Counted from the first letter of the stretch, positions 1 to 7,034 are shown. The stretch: DNA of 11,244 bases from JBBQXK01 sp038251625 (GCA_038251625.1 JBBSBE010000128.1:1-11244); one strand, 5' to 3'. Numbers and translations: made by a program. Notes: a model not told the origin generated them from the letters alone.

Positions 1-798
1 CTTCGATTCCGCGTCACCCTTGCCGCCCGCGACGATGGCCCCTGCATGGCCCATGCGGCGGCCCTTTGGCGCGGTGCGCCCGGCGATGAAGCCTGCGGTG
101 GGTTTCCAGCGGCCCTTTTTCCGCTCGTCGGCGAGGAACTGGGCGGCGTCTTCTTCGGCCGAGCCGCCGATTTCGCCGATCATGATCATGGAGTGGGTTT
201 CGGGATCGGCGAGGAACATCTCCAGAATGTCGATGTGTTCGCTGCCCTTGATCGGATCGCCGCCGATACCTACGGCGGTGGATTGGCCGAGGCCGAGGTC
301 GGTGGTTTGCTTTACCGCCTCGTAGGTGAGGGTGCCCGAGCGCGAGACGACGCCGACCGAGCCGCGTTGGTGGATATGGCCGGGCATGATGCCGATCTTG
401 CACTCGCCGGGGGTGATGACGCCGGGGCAGTTCGGCCCGATGAGGCGCGAGGACGCGCCTTGCAGCGCGCGTTTCACCTTCATCATGTCAAGCACGGGGA
501 TGCCTTCGGTGATGCAGATGATGAGCTCGATGCCTGCGTCGATGGCCTCAAGGATGCTGTCGGCGGCGAAAGGGGGCGGCACGTAGATGACGGAGGCGTT
601 GGCTTTGGTTGTCGCGCGCGCCTCGTGGACGGAGTCGAACACCGGCAGATCAAGGTGCGTGGTGCCGCCCTTGCCGGGGGTGACGCCGCCGACCATCTTG
701 GTGCCGTAGGCGATGGCCTGTTCGGAGTGGAACGTGCCCTGGCTGCCGGTGAAGCCCTGACAGATCAGGCGGGTGTTGGTGTTGACGAGAACGGACAT
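1..798 (-). CDS. sucD: Succinyl-CoA synthetase (ADP/GDP-forming) alpha subunit, C-terminus cut by window edge
   Basis: This TCA-cycle enzyme subunit forms the alpha2beta2 or alpha-beta complex with SucC and interconverts succinyl-CoA and succinate with substrate-level phosphorylation in the cytosol. The 266 visible residues run in frame to base 1. The N-terminal CoA-binding Rossmann domain shows GFTGSQGTFH at residues 15-24, followed by GPNCPGV at 121-127 in the middle of the protein. The ligase domain has MIGEIGGSAEE near 206-216 and MGHAGAIVAGGKG at 249-261. His251 in that motif is the expected phosphohistidine. The family is usually about 290 residues, so roughly 25-30 C-terminal residues lie beyond the edge. 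The start is the ATG whose complement is at 796-798, preceded by an AGGAA ribosome site, and it gives the typical MSVLVNTNT start. It lies 24 bp after the small membrane-protein gene and is probably cotranscribed with it and sucC. Identity is seen directly in the motifs. Confidence 0.97.
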   Translation of the reverse strand, partial: MSVLVNTNTRLICQGFTGSQGTFHSEQAIAYGTKMVGGVTPGKGGTTHLDLPVFDSVHEARATTKANASVIYVPPPFAADSILEAIDAGIELIICITEGIPVLDMMKVKRALQGASSRLIGPNCPGVITPGECKIGIMPGHIHQRGSVGVVSRSGTLTYEAVKQTTDLGLGQSTAVGIGGDPIKGSEHIDILEMFLADPETHSMIMIGEIGGSAEEDAAQFLADERKKGRWKPTAGFIAGRTAPKGRRMGHAGAIVAGGKGDAESK

Positions 799-822
799 TG
801 GATGTTCCTTGGAATGTCAGGG

Positions 823-1380
823 TCAGGCTACGGAGCCGCCATGGGCCCGCGCATAGGTCTTGGTGATCTCCTCCAGCCGGTTCAAGCTGATCTCCAGCCC
901 GAAGGAATTGGTGTGAAGGGTCGGACGAAGGCTCAGGCTGTTAAGACTTTGCAGGCGGCGCAGAAAACGGTTGGGACGCAGGATGGCGGCCATCCTGTCC
1001 GTCAAGGTCATGCGCAGGTGCGCGCCGCGACCATGGCGCACAGATATTTCGGTGATTTCGCGCCACGGCACCCGGATGGGTGCGATGGTATGGTTTGAAA
1101 AGCCTTCAGGGGCGAGCCAGACTACGGGCGCACGGCCAAGGACCGCCCGTTTGAATGAGATGAGGGCCAATGCAGTAAACAGAAGCCCGCCAAAAAGCGC
1201 CAGCCAGTCGGCAAAATGCCGGAACTGGCCGTCGCGCCCCCACAGCATGTAGATCGGCGCGAACATCAAAAGCATGAACAAAGCGAAGAAGACAAAAAGG
1301 ACCCAGAACAGAGCCGGTTTTTGGCGCAGGACCATCTCGGTCGCGGTGTCGATCGGCGCATTGGGTCCTGCTGTCTGCAT
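823..1380 (-). CDS. Small membrane protein of unknown function between sucC and sucD
   Basis: The 185-residue product has a short cytosolic-looking N-terminus, two hydrophobic segments at about residues 22-45 and 57-76, then a soluble C-terminal part of about 105 residues. That tail contains VVWLAPEGFSN, IRVPWREITEISV and later LRPTLHTNSFGLE. This layout (two helices, then a beta-rich domain with a W-E-I-I type strand) recalls small PH-like or STM3941-type membrane proteins, but that is an impression of fold and not a recognised match. No catalytic motif is visible. The gene sits 75 bp downstream of sucC and 24 bp upstream of sucD on the same strand, so it is likely on the suc transcript. The start ATG (complement at 1378-1380) has only a weak ribosome site; no better in-frame start is apparent. 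Coding status is well supported by the open frame, the composition and the tight spacing. Confidence 0.85.
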   Translation of the reverse strand: MQTAGPNAPIDTATEMVLRQKPALFWVLFVFFALFMLLMFAPIYMLWGRDGQFRHFADWLALFGGLLFTALALISFKRAVLGRAPVVWLAPEGFSNHTIAPIRVPWREITEISVRHGRGAHLRMTLTDRMAAILRPNRFLRRLQSLNSLSLRPTLHTNSFGLEISLNRLEEITKTYARAHGGSVA

Positions 1381-1455
1381 GTCAGATCAAACCGTTTTCT
1401 TTGTGCGTGGTTTGCCGGGTATTGCGTTGTTTTGGCCTGCTGTGGACTGCAAATC

Positions 1456-2649
1456 TCACCCCCGCACCGCCTTGACGATCTTTTGCGCCGCATCGCTCAA
1501 CGTGTCGCCCGCGATCACGTTGAGGCCGGAGGTGCGGATGATTTCCTTGCCGAGGTCGACGTTCGTGCCTTCCAACCGCACCACCAGCGGCACTTTCAGG
1601 CCGACCTCTTTTACCGCGGCGATGATGCCTTCGGCGATGATATCGCAGCGCATGATGCCGCCGAAGATATTGACGAGGATGCCTTTCACCTGCGGATCGG
1701 ATGTGATGATCTTGAAGGCTTCAGTCACTTTTTCCTTGGTCGCCCCGCCGCCCACGTCGAGGAAGTTGGCGGGCTGGGCGCCGTAAAGCTTGATGATGTC
1801 CATCGTGGCCATCGCAAGGCCCGCGCCGTTGACCATACAGCCGATCTCGCCGTCGAGGGTGATGTAGTTGAGGTCGAACTTGGCGGCGGCGAGTTCTTTC
1901 GGGTCTTCCTCGCTTTCGTCCTTCAGCGCGAGGATATCGGCGTGGCGGTAAAGCGCGTTGCCGTCGAAGCTCATCTTGGCATCGAGGAGTTTCAGGTTGC
2001 CGTCCTTCAGCACCACGAAGGGGTTGATCTCCAGCATCTCCATGTCTTTCTCGACAAAGAGGCGGTAGAGGTTTTTCACGATGCCCACGCATTGCTTGAT
2101 CTGGTTTCCGGTCAGGCCAAGGGCGAAGGCCACCTCGCGTCCGTGGAATTCCGAGAGGCCCGTGGCGGGGTCGACGCTGAAGGCGTGGATCAGGTCGGGT
2201 GTGTTGTGGGCCACATCCTCGATGCTCATCCCGCCTTCGGTGGAGACGACGAAAGAGATGCGGCTGGTCTGGCGGTCAATCAGGATGGCGAGGTAGAATT
2301 CGCGCTCGATATCCGAGCCGTCTTCGATGTAGATGCGGTTGACCTGCTTGCCGGCAGGGCCGGTCTGGACGGTCACGAGGGTGCGGCCCAGCATCTGGCG
2401 GGCAAACTCTGCCGCCTCGCCCACCGAGCGGGCCAGCCGGACGCCGCCCTTTTCCCCGGCTTCGGGTTCCTTGAAATGGCCCTTGCCGCGACCGCCTGCG
2501 TGGATCTGCGCCTTGACCACCCAGAGCGGCCCGTCCAGTTCGCCCGCCGCGGTCTTTGCCTCTTCCCCGCGCAGCACGACGCGGCCATCCGACACCGGCA
2601 CGCCGTAGCTGCGCAGCAAGGCCTTGGCCTGGTATTCATGGATGTTCAT
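1456..2649 (-). CDS. sucC: Succinyl-CoA synthetase (ADP-forming) beta subunit
   Basis: This is the ATP-grasp subunit that binds the nucleotide and succinate and pairs with SucD in the TCA cycle. The protein is 397 residues, the usual alphaproteobacterial length, and begins MNIHEYQAKALL. The ATP-grasp glycine loop GGRGKGHF lies at 52-59. MLEINPF at 205-211 and LLDAKMSFDGNA at 221-232 carry the metal-binding Asn209 and Asp223. The C-terminal ligase domain includes FLDVGGGATKEKV at 297-308 and NIFGGIMRCDIIAEG at 327-341. The start ATG has its complement at 2647-2649 and follows a GAGG ribosome site; a longer in-frame extension to 2706 is possible but breaks the family start. It is the first gene of the sucC-membrane protein-sucD set. 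The 232-bp region upstream carries two palindromes that probably control it. Confidence 0.98.
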   Translation of the reverse strand: MNIHEYQAKALLRSYGVPVSDGRVVLRGEEAKTAAGELDGPLWVVKAQIHAGGRGKGHFKEPEAGEKGGVRLARSVGEAAEFARQMLGRTLVTVQTGPAGKQVNRIYIEDGSDIEREFYLAILIDRQTSRISFVVSTEGGMSIEDVAHNTPDLIHAFSVDPATGLSEFHGREVAFALGLTGNQIKQCVGIVKNLYRLFVEKDMEMLEINPFVVLKDGNLKLLDAKMSFDGNALYRHADILALKDESEEDPKELAAAKFDLNYITLDGEIGCMVNGAGLAMATMDIIKLYGAQPANFLDVGGGATKEKVTEAFKIITSDPQVKGILVNIFGGIMRCDIIAEGIIAAVKEVGLKVPLVVRLEGTNVDLGKEIIRTSGLNVIAGDTLSDAAQKIVKAVRG

Positions 2650-2753
2650 GGCGCCCTCTTTGATCAGCCTTCGGGGGCGGCTTGCCACAGGCGCGCGCGG
2701 TTTCAAACGCTATTCGGCGGTTTTGAGGCATTCGGCATGGAAAAGCGCGCATT

Positions 2754-2785
2754 TGTGATCACAGGCTGAAAGGGTGTGATCACAC
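2754..2785. promoter_or_regulatory. Tandem perfect palindromes upstream of sucC (operator-like)
   Basis: Two exact copies of the 10-bp palindrome TGTGATCACA occur at 2754-2763 and 2775-2784. The second copy extends to a 12-bp palindrome at 2774-2785. Their centres are 21 bp apart, two turns of B-DNA, so two dimers would sit on the same face. They lie about 105-140 bp before the sucC start, inside the only sizeable non-coding stretch of the suc locus (2650-2881). The half-site TGTGA resembles CRP/FNR family sites, but those have a 6-bp spacer and here there is none, so the regulator is unknown. No convincing -35/-10 pair could be fixed. A role in controlling sucC is inference from position. 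Confidence 0.6.
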
Positions 2786-2881
2786 TATCGCAAAGTTGAC
2801 GATTCCGGACGATTCGCGGCGTGCAAGGCGCAGGTCGTCCATTCTTGCAGGAGCGCGCAAGGCGGATGCCCGGCGCGGCGA

Positions 2882-4075
2882 TCAGTTCAGGAACAGCGCA
2901 AAAAGCAGCGCGTCGCCCTGTACCAGCCGTTCAAAATCGCGCCAGCTTTGCGCGCTGACGCGGGGGCCCTTGCGGGCATAGGGCAAAAGCCCCTCGCCCT
3001 GCGCCCAGGTGATCACATCGACGGGCGGGGCGGCGGCAAAGACGGCAGAGACGTCGATCCCCCCTTCCGCCCCCATCCGCCAGTGCGGCACCAGAAGCCG
3101 CCCGGTCAGCACGCCTTCGGCATCGTTGAGCACCGCCTGCCAGCGCGCGCCGGTGCCTTCGGGCATGGGGATGCCGAGGGCCGAAGTCTGGCGATCGTTC
3201 GGCACCCATTCGGCGGCATCGTCGGTTTCCGCCTCGACCGCGCGCCAGAAGCGCCCGTTGGCCGCGATCATCGACAGCAGGTGATCGCGCGCGGCCCCGG
3301 CCCGTGCGGCGTCGGGTTTCGACTGCAAGGCCAGAAGGATGATCGCGGCGCGGTCCACATGGTGGCCCAGCATCATGTCGAGCGCGTTGGGCGGCGGCGT
3401 GGTGCCCCAGAGCGCCTTCATCCCCGCGGTAGCGGTCTGGACGCGCGCAACGGCGGCGGCCGGATCGAAGGCCAGTGCCAGATTGGCGAAGGCCGACAGG
3501 AAGTGGGTATAGGCCTCAAGCCAGTCCGCATCGGCGGTATCGAAGCGGATCACCGGATCGGCGGGCGCTGCAAAGCCGCCCCGCGCGGCCCCGGCGAGGG
3601 CGAGGCCCGCCACCTCGGACACGGATTCGCCGTCGCTGCGGGCGCCGTTGCCATCAATATCGAACCAGAGGTCGGAAAGCGCGATCTCCAGCCCGAAATC
3701 CTGCCCTTCGGTCACGGCGAGCGCGGTGCGGGCACCCTCCATGCGGGTTTCCAGCCCGGTGAGCAGCGTCACGATATCGTCGGGGGCGAAGGGGCGGGGA
3801 TTGGGATTGGGGGGGATCGGCAGGCGCAGCACGGGCAGTTCGGGGCCAAAGCTGACAAGCCCCGTTTGCCAGCGCAGTTGCAGCGCGCCCTCGATCCCCA
3901 GAAGAAAGCGGATGCCCCCCAGTGCGAAACCCTGTTCCGCTGTGGGCGCGGGAAGGGCCGCAAGGCGCGCCTCGGTCGCGGCAAGGCCGTTGGCGCCGAT
4001 CTCGGCCGAGAGGGGCGCGCGTTCGGCGTAAGCGGGCAAGGCGGTGGCCAGAAGCAGGGCGAGGACGCGGCGCAT
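2882..4075 (-). CDS. Exported protein of unknown function with an EF-hand-like calcium loop
   Basis: The 397-residue product starts with a clear Sec signal peptide, MRRVLALLLATALPAYA, with likely cleavage after residue 17, so it should act in the periplasm. At residues 139-150 the loop DIDGNGARSDGE has acidic or amide side chains at positions 1, 3, 5, 9, 10 and 12 and Gly at 6, as in an EF-hand calcium loop; there is only one such loop. The rest is rich in Ala and Leu, probably mostly helical, with HH at about 244-245 in a MMLGHHVDRAAI stretch. I do not recognise the family. The start is well set: AAGGAGG lies 5 nt before the ATG (complement at 4073-4075). It follows the exported 173-residue protein by 65 bp and probably shares its transcript. 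A structural or calcium-binding envelope role is possible but not shown. Confidence 0.85.
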   Translation of the reverse strand: MRRVLALLLATALPAYAERAPLSAEIGANGLAATEARLAALPAPTAEQGFALGGIRFLLGIEGALQLRWQTGLVSFGPELPVLRLPIPPNPNPRPFAPDDIVTLLTGLETRMEGARTALAVTEGQDFGLEIALSDLWFDIDGNGARSDGESVSEVAGLALAGAARGGFAAPADPVIRFDTADADWLEAYTHFLSAFANLALAFDPAAAVARVQTATAGMKALWGTTPPPNALDMMLGHHVDRAAIILLALQSKPDAARAGAARDHLLSMIAANGRFWRAVEAETDDAAEWVPNDRQTSALGIPMPEGTGARWQAVLNDAEGVLTGRLLVPHWRMGAEGGIDVSAVFAAAPPVDVITWAQGEGLLPYARKGPRVSAQSWRDFERLVQGDALLFALFLN

Positions 4076-4140
4076 GGGGGCCTCCTTTTTCGGGAAGGAT
4101 GCGCCCTGCGGCAGCGCCGATCAAGCGCGGAAGGCGCGCC

Positions 4141-4662
4141 TCACTCTGATCCGCAGCTTTGGCGGTACCACAGCGCCTCGGGCAGGATCACGGGGCGGTC
4201 GCTGCCGTTGGTGCCGTACCAGAGCGCGGCCCCGACCCCGACGATCTGGATCGCATCGGGTGCGGCGTCGCCTTCCAGCACGATGCCGGTTTGGGCGGGG
4301 GTCAACTGGCCATCCTGCCTGCGCGCGAAGGCGGAAAAGGGAAACTCCGGTCGCGCCTCGCTGTCGTGGATGGGATTGCCCGCGCGCGGAAAGACGATGT
4401 TCGATCCATACCCCAGCGTCTGGGCGGTGCCAAAGTCGATGGGCGCACGGTCTGGCAGATCAAGACGCAGATCGAGGCCGGAATTCGCCATCCGTTCGTC
4501 CGGGTCCGGCAGGCGGAGGGTGATGGTCGCGGGTTCCCGCAGGGGTTCGGCCAGCGCAGGCACATAGACGGCCCCGGCGGAGGGGCAGGCCGCAGCGGCA
4601 GGCAGGGCAAGGAGAAGAAGCGTCAGCGCCTCAGTACCGCGGCAGAAGACCGCGCGGCGCAT
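4141..4662 (-). CDS. Small exported protein of unknown function
   Basis: From the ATG with complement at 4660-4662 the product is 173 residues. It begins MRRAVFCRGTEALTLLLL and continues through ALPAAAAC, which reads as a signal peptide ending near Ala25/Cys26. The Cys right after AAA hints at a lipoprotein, but a normal lipobox Leu at -3 is missing, so a plain secreted form is equally possible. The mature part has short beta-like stretches (PATITLRLPDPDE, GLDLRLDLPD, GIVLEGD, IQIVGVGAALWYG) and ends in YRQSCGSE; with Cys26 and Cys170 it could form one disulfide. I recognise no family. A longer frame reaches 4740, but the internal ATG is preferred because it gives the signal peptide at the N-terminus. 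The start overlaps the last 32 bp of the 116-residue gene upstream, suggesting coupled translation. Confidence 0.72.
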   Translation of the reverse strand: MRRAVFCRGTEALTLLLLALPAAAACPSAGAVYVPALAEPLREPATITLRLPDPDERMANSGLDLRLDLPDRAPIDFGTAQTLGYGSNIVFPRAGNPIHDSEARPEFPFSAFARRQDGQLTPAQTGIVLEGDAAPDAIQIVGVGAALWYGTNGSDRPVILPEALWYRQSCGSE

Positions 4663-4981
4663 TTTCGTCTTGCCAGAAATCGAGGGGCGGTTGGTCGCGG
4701 GCGGGGGTGGAGCGCTTGAAGTCACAGACAATCTCGCCATTGGCCTCTGTCGAGGCCACGATCAGCCCCTGGCTCAGATGCCGCGCGCCATCGAAGAGGT
4801 CAACCCGTCCGCGCAGGTGCAGTGCCAGCCCGGCGTCCAACGCAAACCCGCCCTCCCACAGCCGCAGGACGGGATAGACCGCATCACCGACCTGCACGCG
4901 CAGCCGCGATTTGCGCCTTGCGCGCGCGATGCGGGAGGCTTCGAGCCCCTCGCGCAGTTCCTTGGCAAAGTATTCCAGCAT
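4631..4981 (-). CDS. Small soluble protein of unknown function, PilZ-like in outline
   Basis: The 116-residue product begins with an amphipathic helix, MLEYFAKELREGLEASRIAR, then a basic ARRKSRLRV segment (about 20-29). After that come beta-rich stretches: YPVLRLWEGGFALD, LHLRGRVDLFDG, LSQGLIVAS and GEIVCDFKRST. A basic RxxxR-type start, a later GF-x-LD turn and alternating short strands fit a PilZ-like barrel, but the canonical D/NxSxxG motif is not there, so c-di-GMP binding cannot be claimed. No signal peptide is present. It is the first gene of the minus-strand trio and overlaps the next gene by 32 bp. It is divergent from cobC. The ribosome site ahead of the ATG (complement at 4979-4981) is a G-rich run and only moderate. 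Confidence 0.78.
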   Translation of the reverse strand: MLEYFAKELREGLEASRIARARRKSRLRVQVGDAVYPVLRLWEGGFALDAGLALHLRGRVDLFDGARHLSQGLIVASTEANGEIVCDFKRSTPARDQPPLDFWQDENAPRGLLPRY

Positions 4982-5145
4982 GGCAGCAACCCCCGTATGT
5001 CCAGCATGCAGCCAATCCGTTCAAATTCAAAGCGAAAATGGTAAACAATCGGTTTCTGCGTTGTACGCGCGCGCGCCGCGATGCGGCACGGGGTTGCGGG
5101 GCGGGGCGCGATGGGGTTTTGCTGGCGGCAAGCGGGAGGGCGGCG
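4982..5145. promoter_or_regulatory. Divergent intergenic region between the minus-strand trio and cobC
   Basis: This 164-bp gap separates two divergently read genes and must hold promoters for both. Bases about 5018-5065 form a conspicuously AT-rich island in otherwise very GC-rich DNA, where opposed promoters would be expected. No -35/-10 pair with good matches can be fixed on either strand. I looked for a cobalamin riboswitch because the plus-strand gene is for cobalamin synthesis: no B12-box-like element or the conserved core is visible. The promoter role is inferred from layout only. Confidence 0.4.
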
Positions 5146-6102
5146 ATGGACGGCGGGGCTGCGCAGGCGGCGGATCACGGCGGCGGGGTGGATGCCGCCT
5201 GCGCCCGTTGGGGCGGGGCGCGGGGCGATTGGCTGGACCTGTCGACGGGGATCAATCCGGTGCCCTATCCGTTGCCCGGTTTCTGCGCCGCCGACTGGTC
5301 GGCCCTGCCCGATTCTGCCGCAACCACGGCGCTGGAGGGTGCGGCGCGGGCGTTCTGGCGCGTGCCGGTAGGGGCCGCGATCCTGGCGGCGCCGGGCGCA
5401 TCGGCGCTGATCGCGGGCATCCCGGCGCTGCAAGAGGCGGGGCGCGCGGCGATCCCCGGCCCCACGTACAATGAACACGCCCGCGCCTTCGTGACAGCGG
5501 GCTGGCAGGTGGGGCAGGCGGGCGGGGCGGAAGCGCGGGTGATCGTGCATCCCAACAACCCCGATGGCCGGGTCTGGACCGTCGAGACGGCGCTGGCGGG
5601 GCTGACGCCCGCGGCACTGCTGGTGATCGACGAAAGCTTTTGCGACGTGATGCCCGAGGCGAGCCTGATCGCGCTGACCGCGCGTCCGCGCACGCTGATC
5701 CTGAAGAGTTTTGGCAAGTTCTGGGGGCTTGCGGGCCTGCGGCTGGGGTTTGCCATCGGCGACCCGGCGCTGGTGGCCGCGCTGGCGCGGCGGCTGGGGC
5801 CCTGGCCCGTCAGCGGCCCGGCGCTGGCCACGGGCCGCGCGGCGCTGGCAGATGTGGGCTGGGCCGAAGCGACGCGGGCGCGGCTGGATGCGGATGCCGC
5901 GCGGCTGGATGCGCTGGTGCCTTGGCCCGTTGTCGGCGGAAGCCGCCTTTTCCGCCTCTACGCCACGCCCGATGCCACCGCCGCGCAGGAGGCGCTGGCC
6001 CGTCACAAGATCCTTGGCCGAATTTTCCCCTATTCGGTGGAATGGCTGCGCCTTGGCCTGCCCGGCCCGGATCACTGGCACCGGCTGGAGGATGCGCTGT
6101 GA
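5146..6102 (+). CDS. cobC: Threonine-phosphate decarboxylase-like PLP enzyme of cobalamin synthesis
   Basis: CobC/CobD-type decarboxylases are fold-type I PLP enzymes related to histidinol-phosphate aminotransferase. They supply the (R)-1-amino-2-propanol phosphate arm of cobalamin from threonine phosphate. The 318-residue product shows LDLSTGINPVPYP at 30-42, the substrate/PLP site HPNNPDG at 135-141, VIDESF at 160-165 with the pyridine-binding Asp162, and SFGKFWGLAGLRLG at 188-201 with the Schiff-base Lys191. Arg302 in LRLGLPG is a likely carboxylate ligand. The start ATG 5146 is chosen because it follows GGGAGG by a normal distance and gives the family N-terminus. The frame is open to 4822, but that would overlap the divergent gene. 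Its stop overlaps the cobD start. Naming conventions differ: this is CobC in the Pseudomonas denitrificans scheme and CobD in Salmonella. Confidence 0.93.
   Translation: MDGGAAQAADHGGGVDAACARWGGARGDWLDLSTGINPVPYPLPGFCAADWSALPDSAATTALEGAARAFWRVPVGAAILAAPGASALIAGIPALQEAGRAAIPGPTYNEHARAFVTAGWQVGQAGGAEARVIVHPNNPDGRVWTVETALAGLTPAALLVIDESFCDVMPEASLIALTARPRTLILKSFGKFWGLAGLRLGFAIGDPALVAALARRLGPWPVSGPALATGRAALADVGWAEATRARLDADAARLDALVPWPVVGGSRLFRLYATPDATAAQEALARHKILGRIFPYSVEWLRLGLPGPDHWHRLEDAL
5878..5913 (+). repeat. Short in-frame direct repeat inside cobC
   Basis: A 15-bp sequence, GCGCGGCTGGATGCG, occurs at 5878-5892 and again at 5899-5913, a 21-bp period. It encodes two copies of an A-R-L-D-A unit seven residues apart (near residues 245-256 of CobC), in a predicted helix. 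It looks like a small in-frame duplication of one heptad or chance in Ala/Arg/Leu-rich coding sequence. No separate function is suggested. Confidence 0.5.
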
Positions 6103-7007
6103 GTGCCGCCCTTCTGATCCCTGCGATGCTGCTTGATGCGGCATTGGGCGAGCCGAAGTGGCTTTGGTCCCGCGCGCCGCATCCCGCCGTGCTGATGGGG
6201 CGGGCGGTGCAGGCGATGGACGATACGCTGAACGCTGGGGCTGACCGGCGGGCCAAGGGCGTGGTGGCGATGGTTGTTCTGGGCGTTGGCGCCGCACTTC
6301 TGGGGTGGTTGATCGCGCTGGTGCCCGATTTTGGGCTGCTGGAGGTGATCGTCGCGGCGATCCTTTTGGCGCAGCGGTCGCTGGTCGATCACGTGCGCGC
6401 GGTGGCCGATGGCCTGCGGATGAGCCTGGCGGAAGGGCGGGGCAGTGTGGCGATGATCGTGGGGCGGGATACCGGCGGGATGGACCAGCCCGCCGTGGCC
6501 CGTGCGGCCATCGAAAGCGCCGCCGAGAACCTCAGCGACGGGGTGATCGCGCCTGCGTTCTGGTTCCTGATCGGGGGTCTTCCGGGGCTGATGCTCTACA
6601 AGATCACCAACACCGCTGACAGCATGATCGGCCACCGCACCCCCCGGCACGAGGCGTTTGGCTGGGCCGCCGCGCGGTTCGATGACCTGTTGAACCTGGT
6701 TCCTGCCCGCATGACCGCCGCGCTGATCGCCGCCGCACATGGATGGTTTCATGCGGCCCCCATCCTGCGCGATGCGCCGCTTCACCGATCACCCAACGCA
6801 GGATGGCCCGAGGCCGCGATGGCGGTGGTGCTGGGCGTGTCGCTTTCCGGACCGCGCAGCTATCACGGCGTGACGCGCGATTTCCCCTGGGTCTGGCCCG
6901 AAGGGCGGCAGGATGCGGGGCCCGCAGATATCGACCGGGCGGTGGCGGCGCTTTGGCGCGCATGGGCGCTGATGCTGGCGGCGGTGGTGCTGATCGCGCT
7001 TGTCTGA
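6099..7007 (+). CDS. cobD: Adenosylcobinamide-phosphate synthase (membrane), cobalamin synthesis
   Basis: CobD (CbiB in anaerobic-pathway naming) joins the aminopropanol arm to adenosylcobyric acid at the inner membrane, so it directly uses the CobC product. The 302-residue protein starts at GTG 6099, whose bases form GTGA with the cobC stop, a 4-bp overlap typical of translational coupling. Family motifs are clear: LDAALGEPKW at 12-21, ESAAENLSDGVIAPAFW at 139-155, YKITNTADSMIGH at 167-179 and SPNAGWPEAAMA at 231-242. Hydrophobic segments are at about 55-75, 80-92, 150-166, 205-215 and 286-302, consistent with a polytopic membrane protein. Length is in the normal range for the family. The call is secure; only the gene name depends on the naming scheme. 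Confidence 0.95.
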   Translation: MSAALLIPAMLLDAALGEPKWLWSRAPHPAVLMGRAVQAMDDTLNAGADRRAKGVVAMVVLGVGAALLGWLIALVPDFGLLEVIVAAILLAQRSLVDHVRAVADGLRMSLAEGRGSVAMIVGRDTGGMDQPAVARAAIESAAENLSDGVIAPAFWFLIGGLPGLMLYKITNTADSMIGHRTPRHEAFGWAAARFDDLLNLVPARMTAALIAAAHGWFHAAPILRDAPLHRSPNAGWPEAAMAVVLGVSLSGPRSYHGVTRDFPWVWPEGRQDAGPADIDRAVAALWRAWALMLAAVVLIALV

Positions 7008-7034
7008 GGCGCGCTTCGCGGGAACACTGTGGCC

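Noticed and set aside
46..1098. A 350-codon plus-strand frame opposite sucD and the membrane protein
   Set aside because: It lies over clear SucD motifs in antisense; composition is that of a GC-rich shadow frame.
1216..2769. A 517-codon open frame on the plus strand opposite sucC
   Set aside because: It is the antisense shadow of a certain sucC gene; high third-position GC removes stops on the opposite strand, and the translation is His/Asp-rich with no family motif.
2754..2785. Reading the palindromes as CRP or FNR sites
   Set aside because: Those sites need a spacer between the half-sites (TGTGA-N6-TCACA, TTGAT-N4-ATCAA); here the half-sites abut.
2807..2840. GGACGA/TCGTCC inverted repeat downstream of the 397-residue exported protein gene as a terminator
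   Set aside because: The loop is 22 nt, the stem only 6 bp and there is no T-tract.
2948..4567. A 539-codon plus-strand frame opposite two of the minus-strand trio
   Set aside because: The minus-strand frames have signal peptides, a strong AAGGAGG site and normal composition; the plus frame is Gly/Arg/His-rich shadow.
4822..5145. N-terminal extension of cobC back to 4822
   Set aside because: It would overlap the divergent 116-residue gene by 160 bp, has no family sequence, and ATG 5146 has a good ribosome site.
4774..6297. A 507-codon minus-strand frame opposite cobC
   Set aside because: It covers the well-supported cobC in antisense, is extremely Arg/Pro-rich and has no domain signs.
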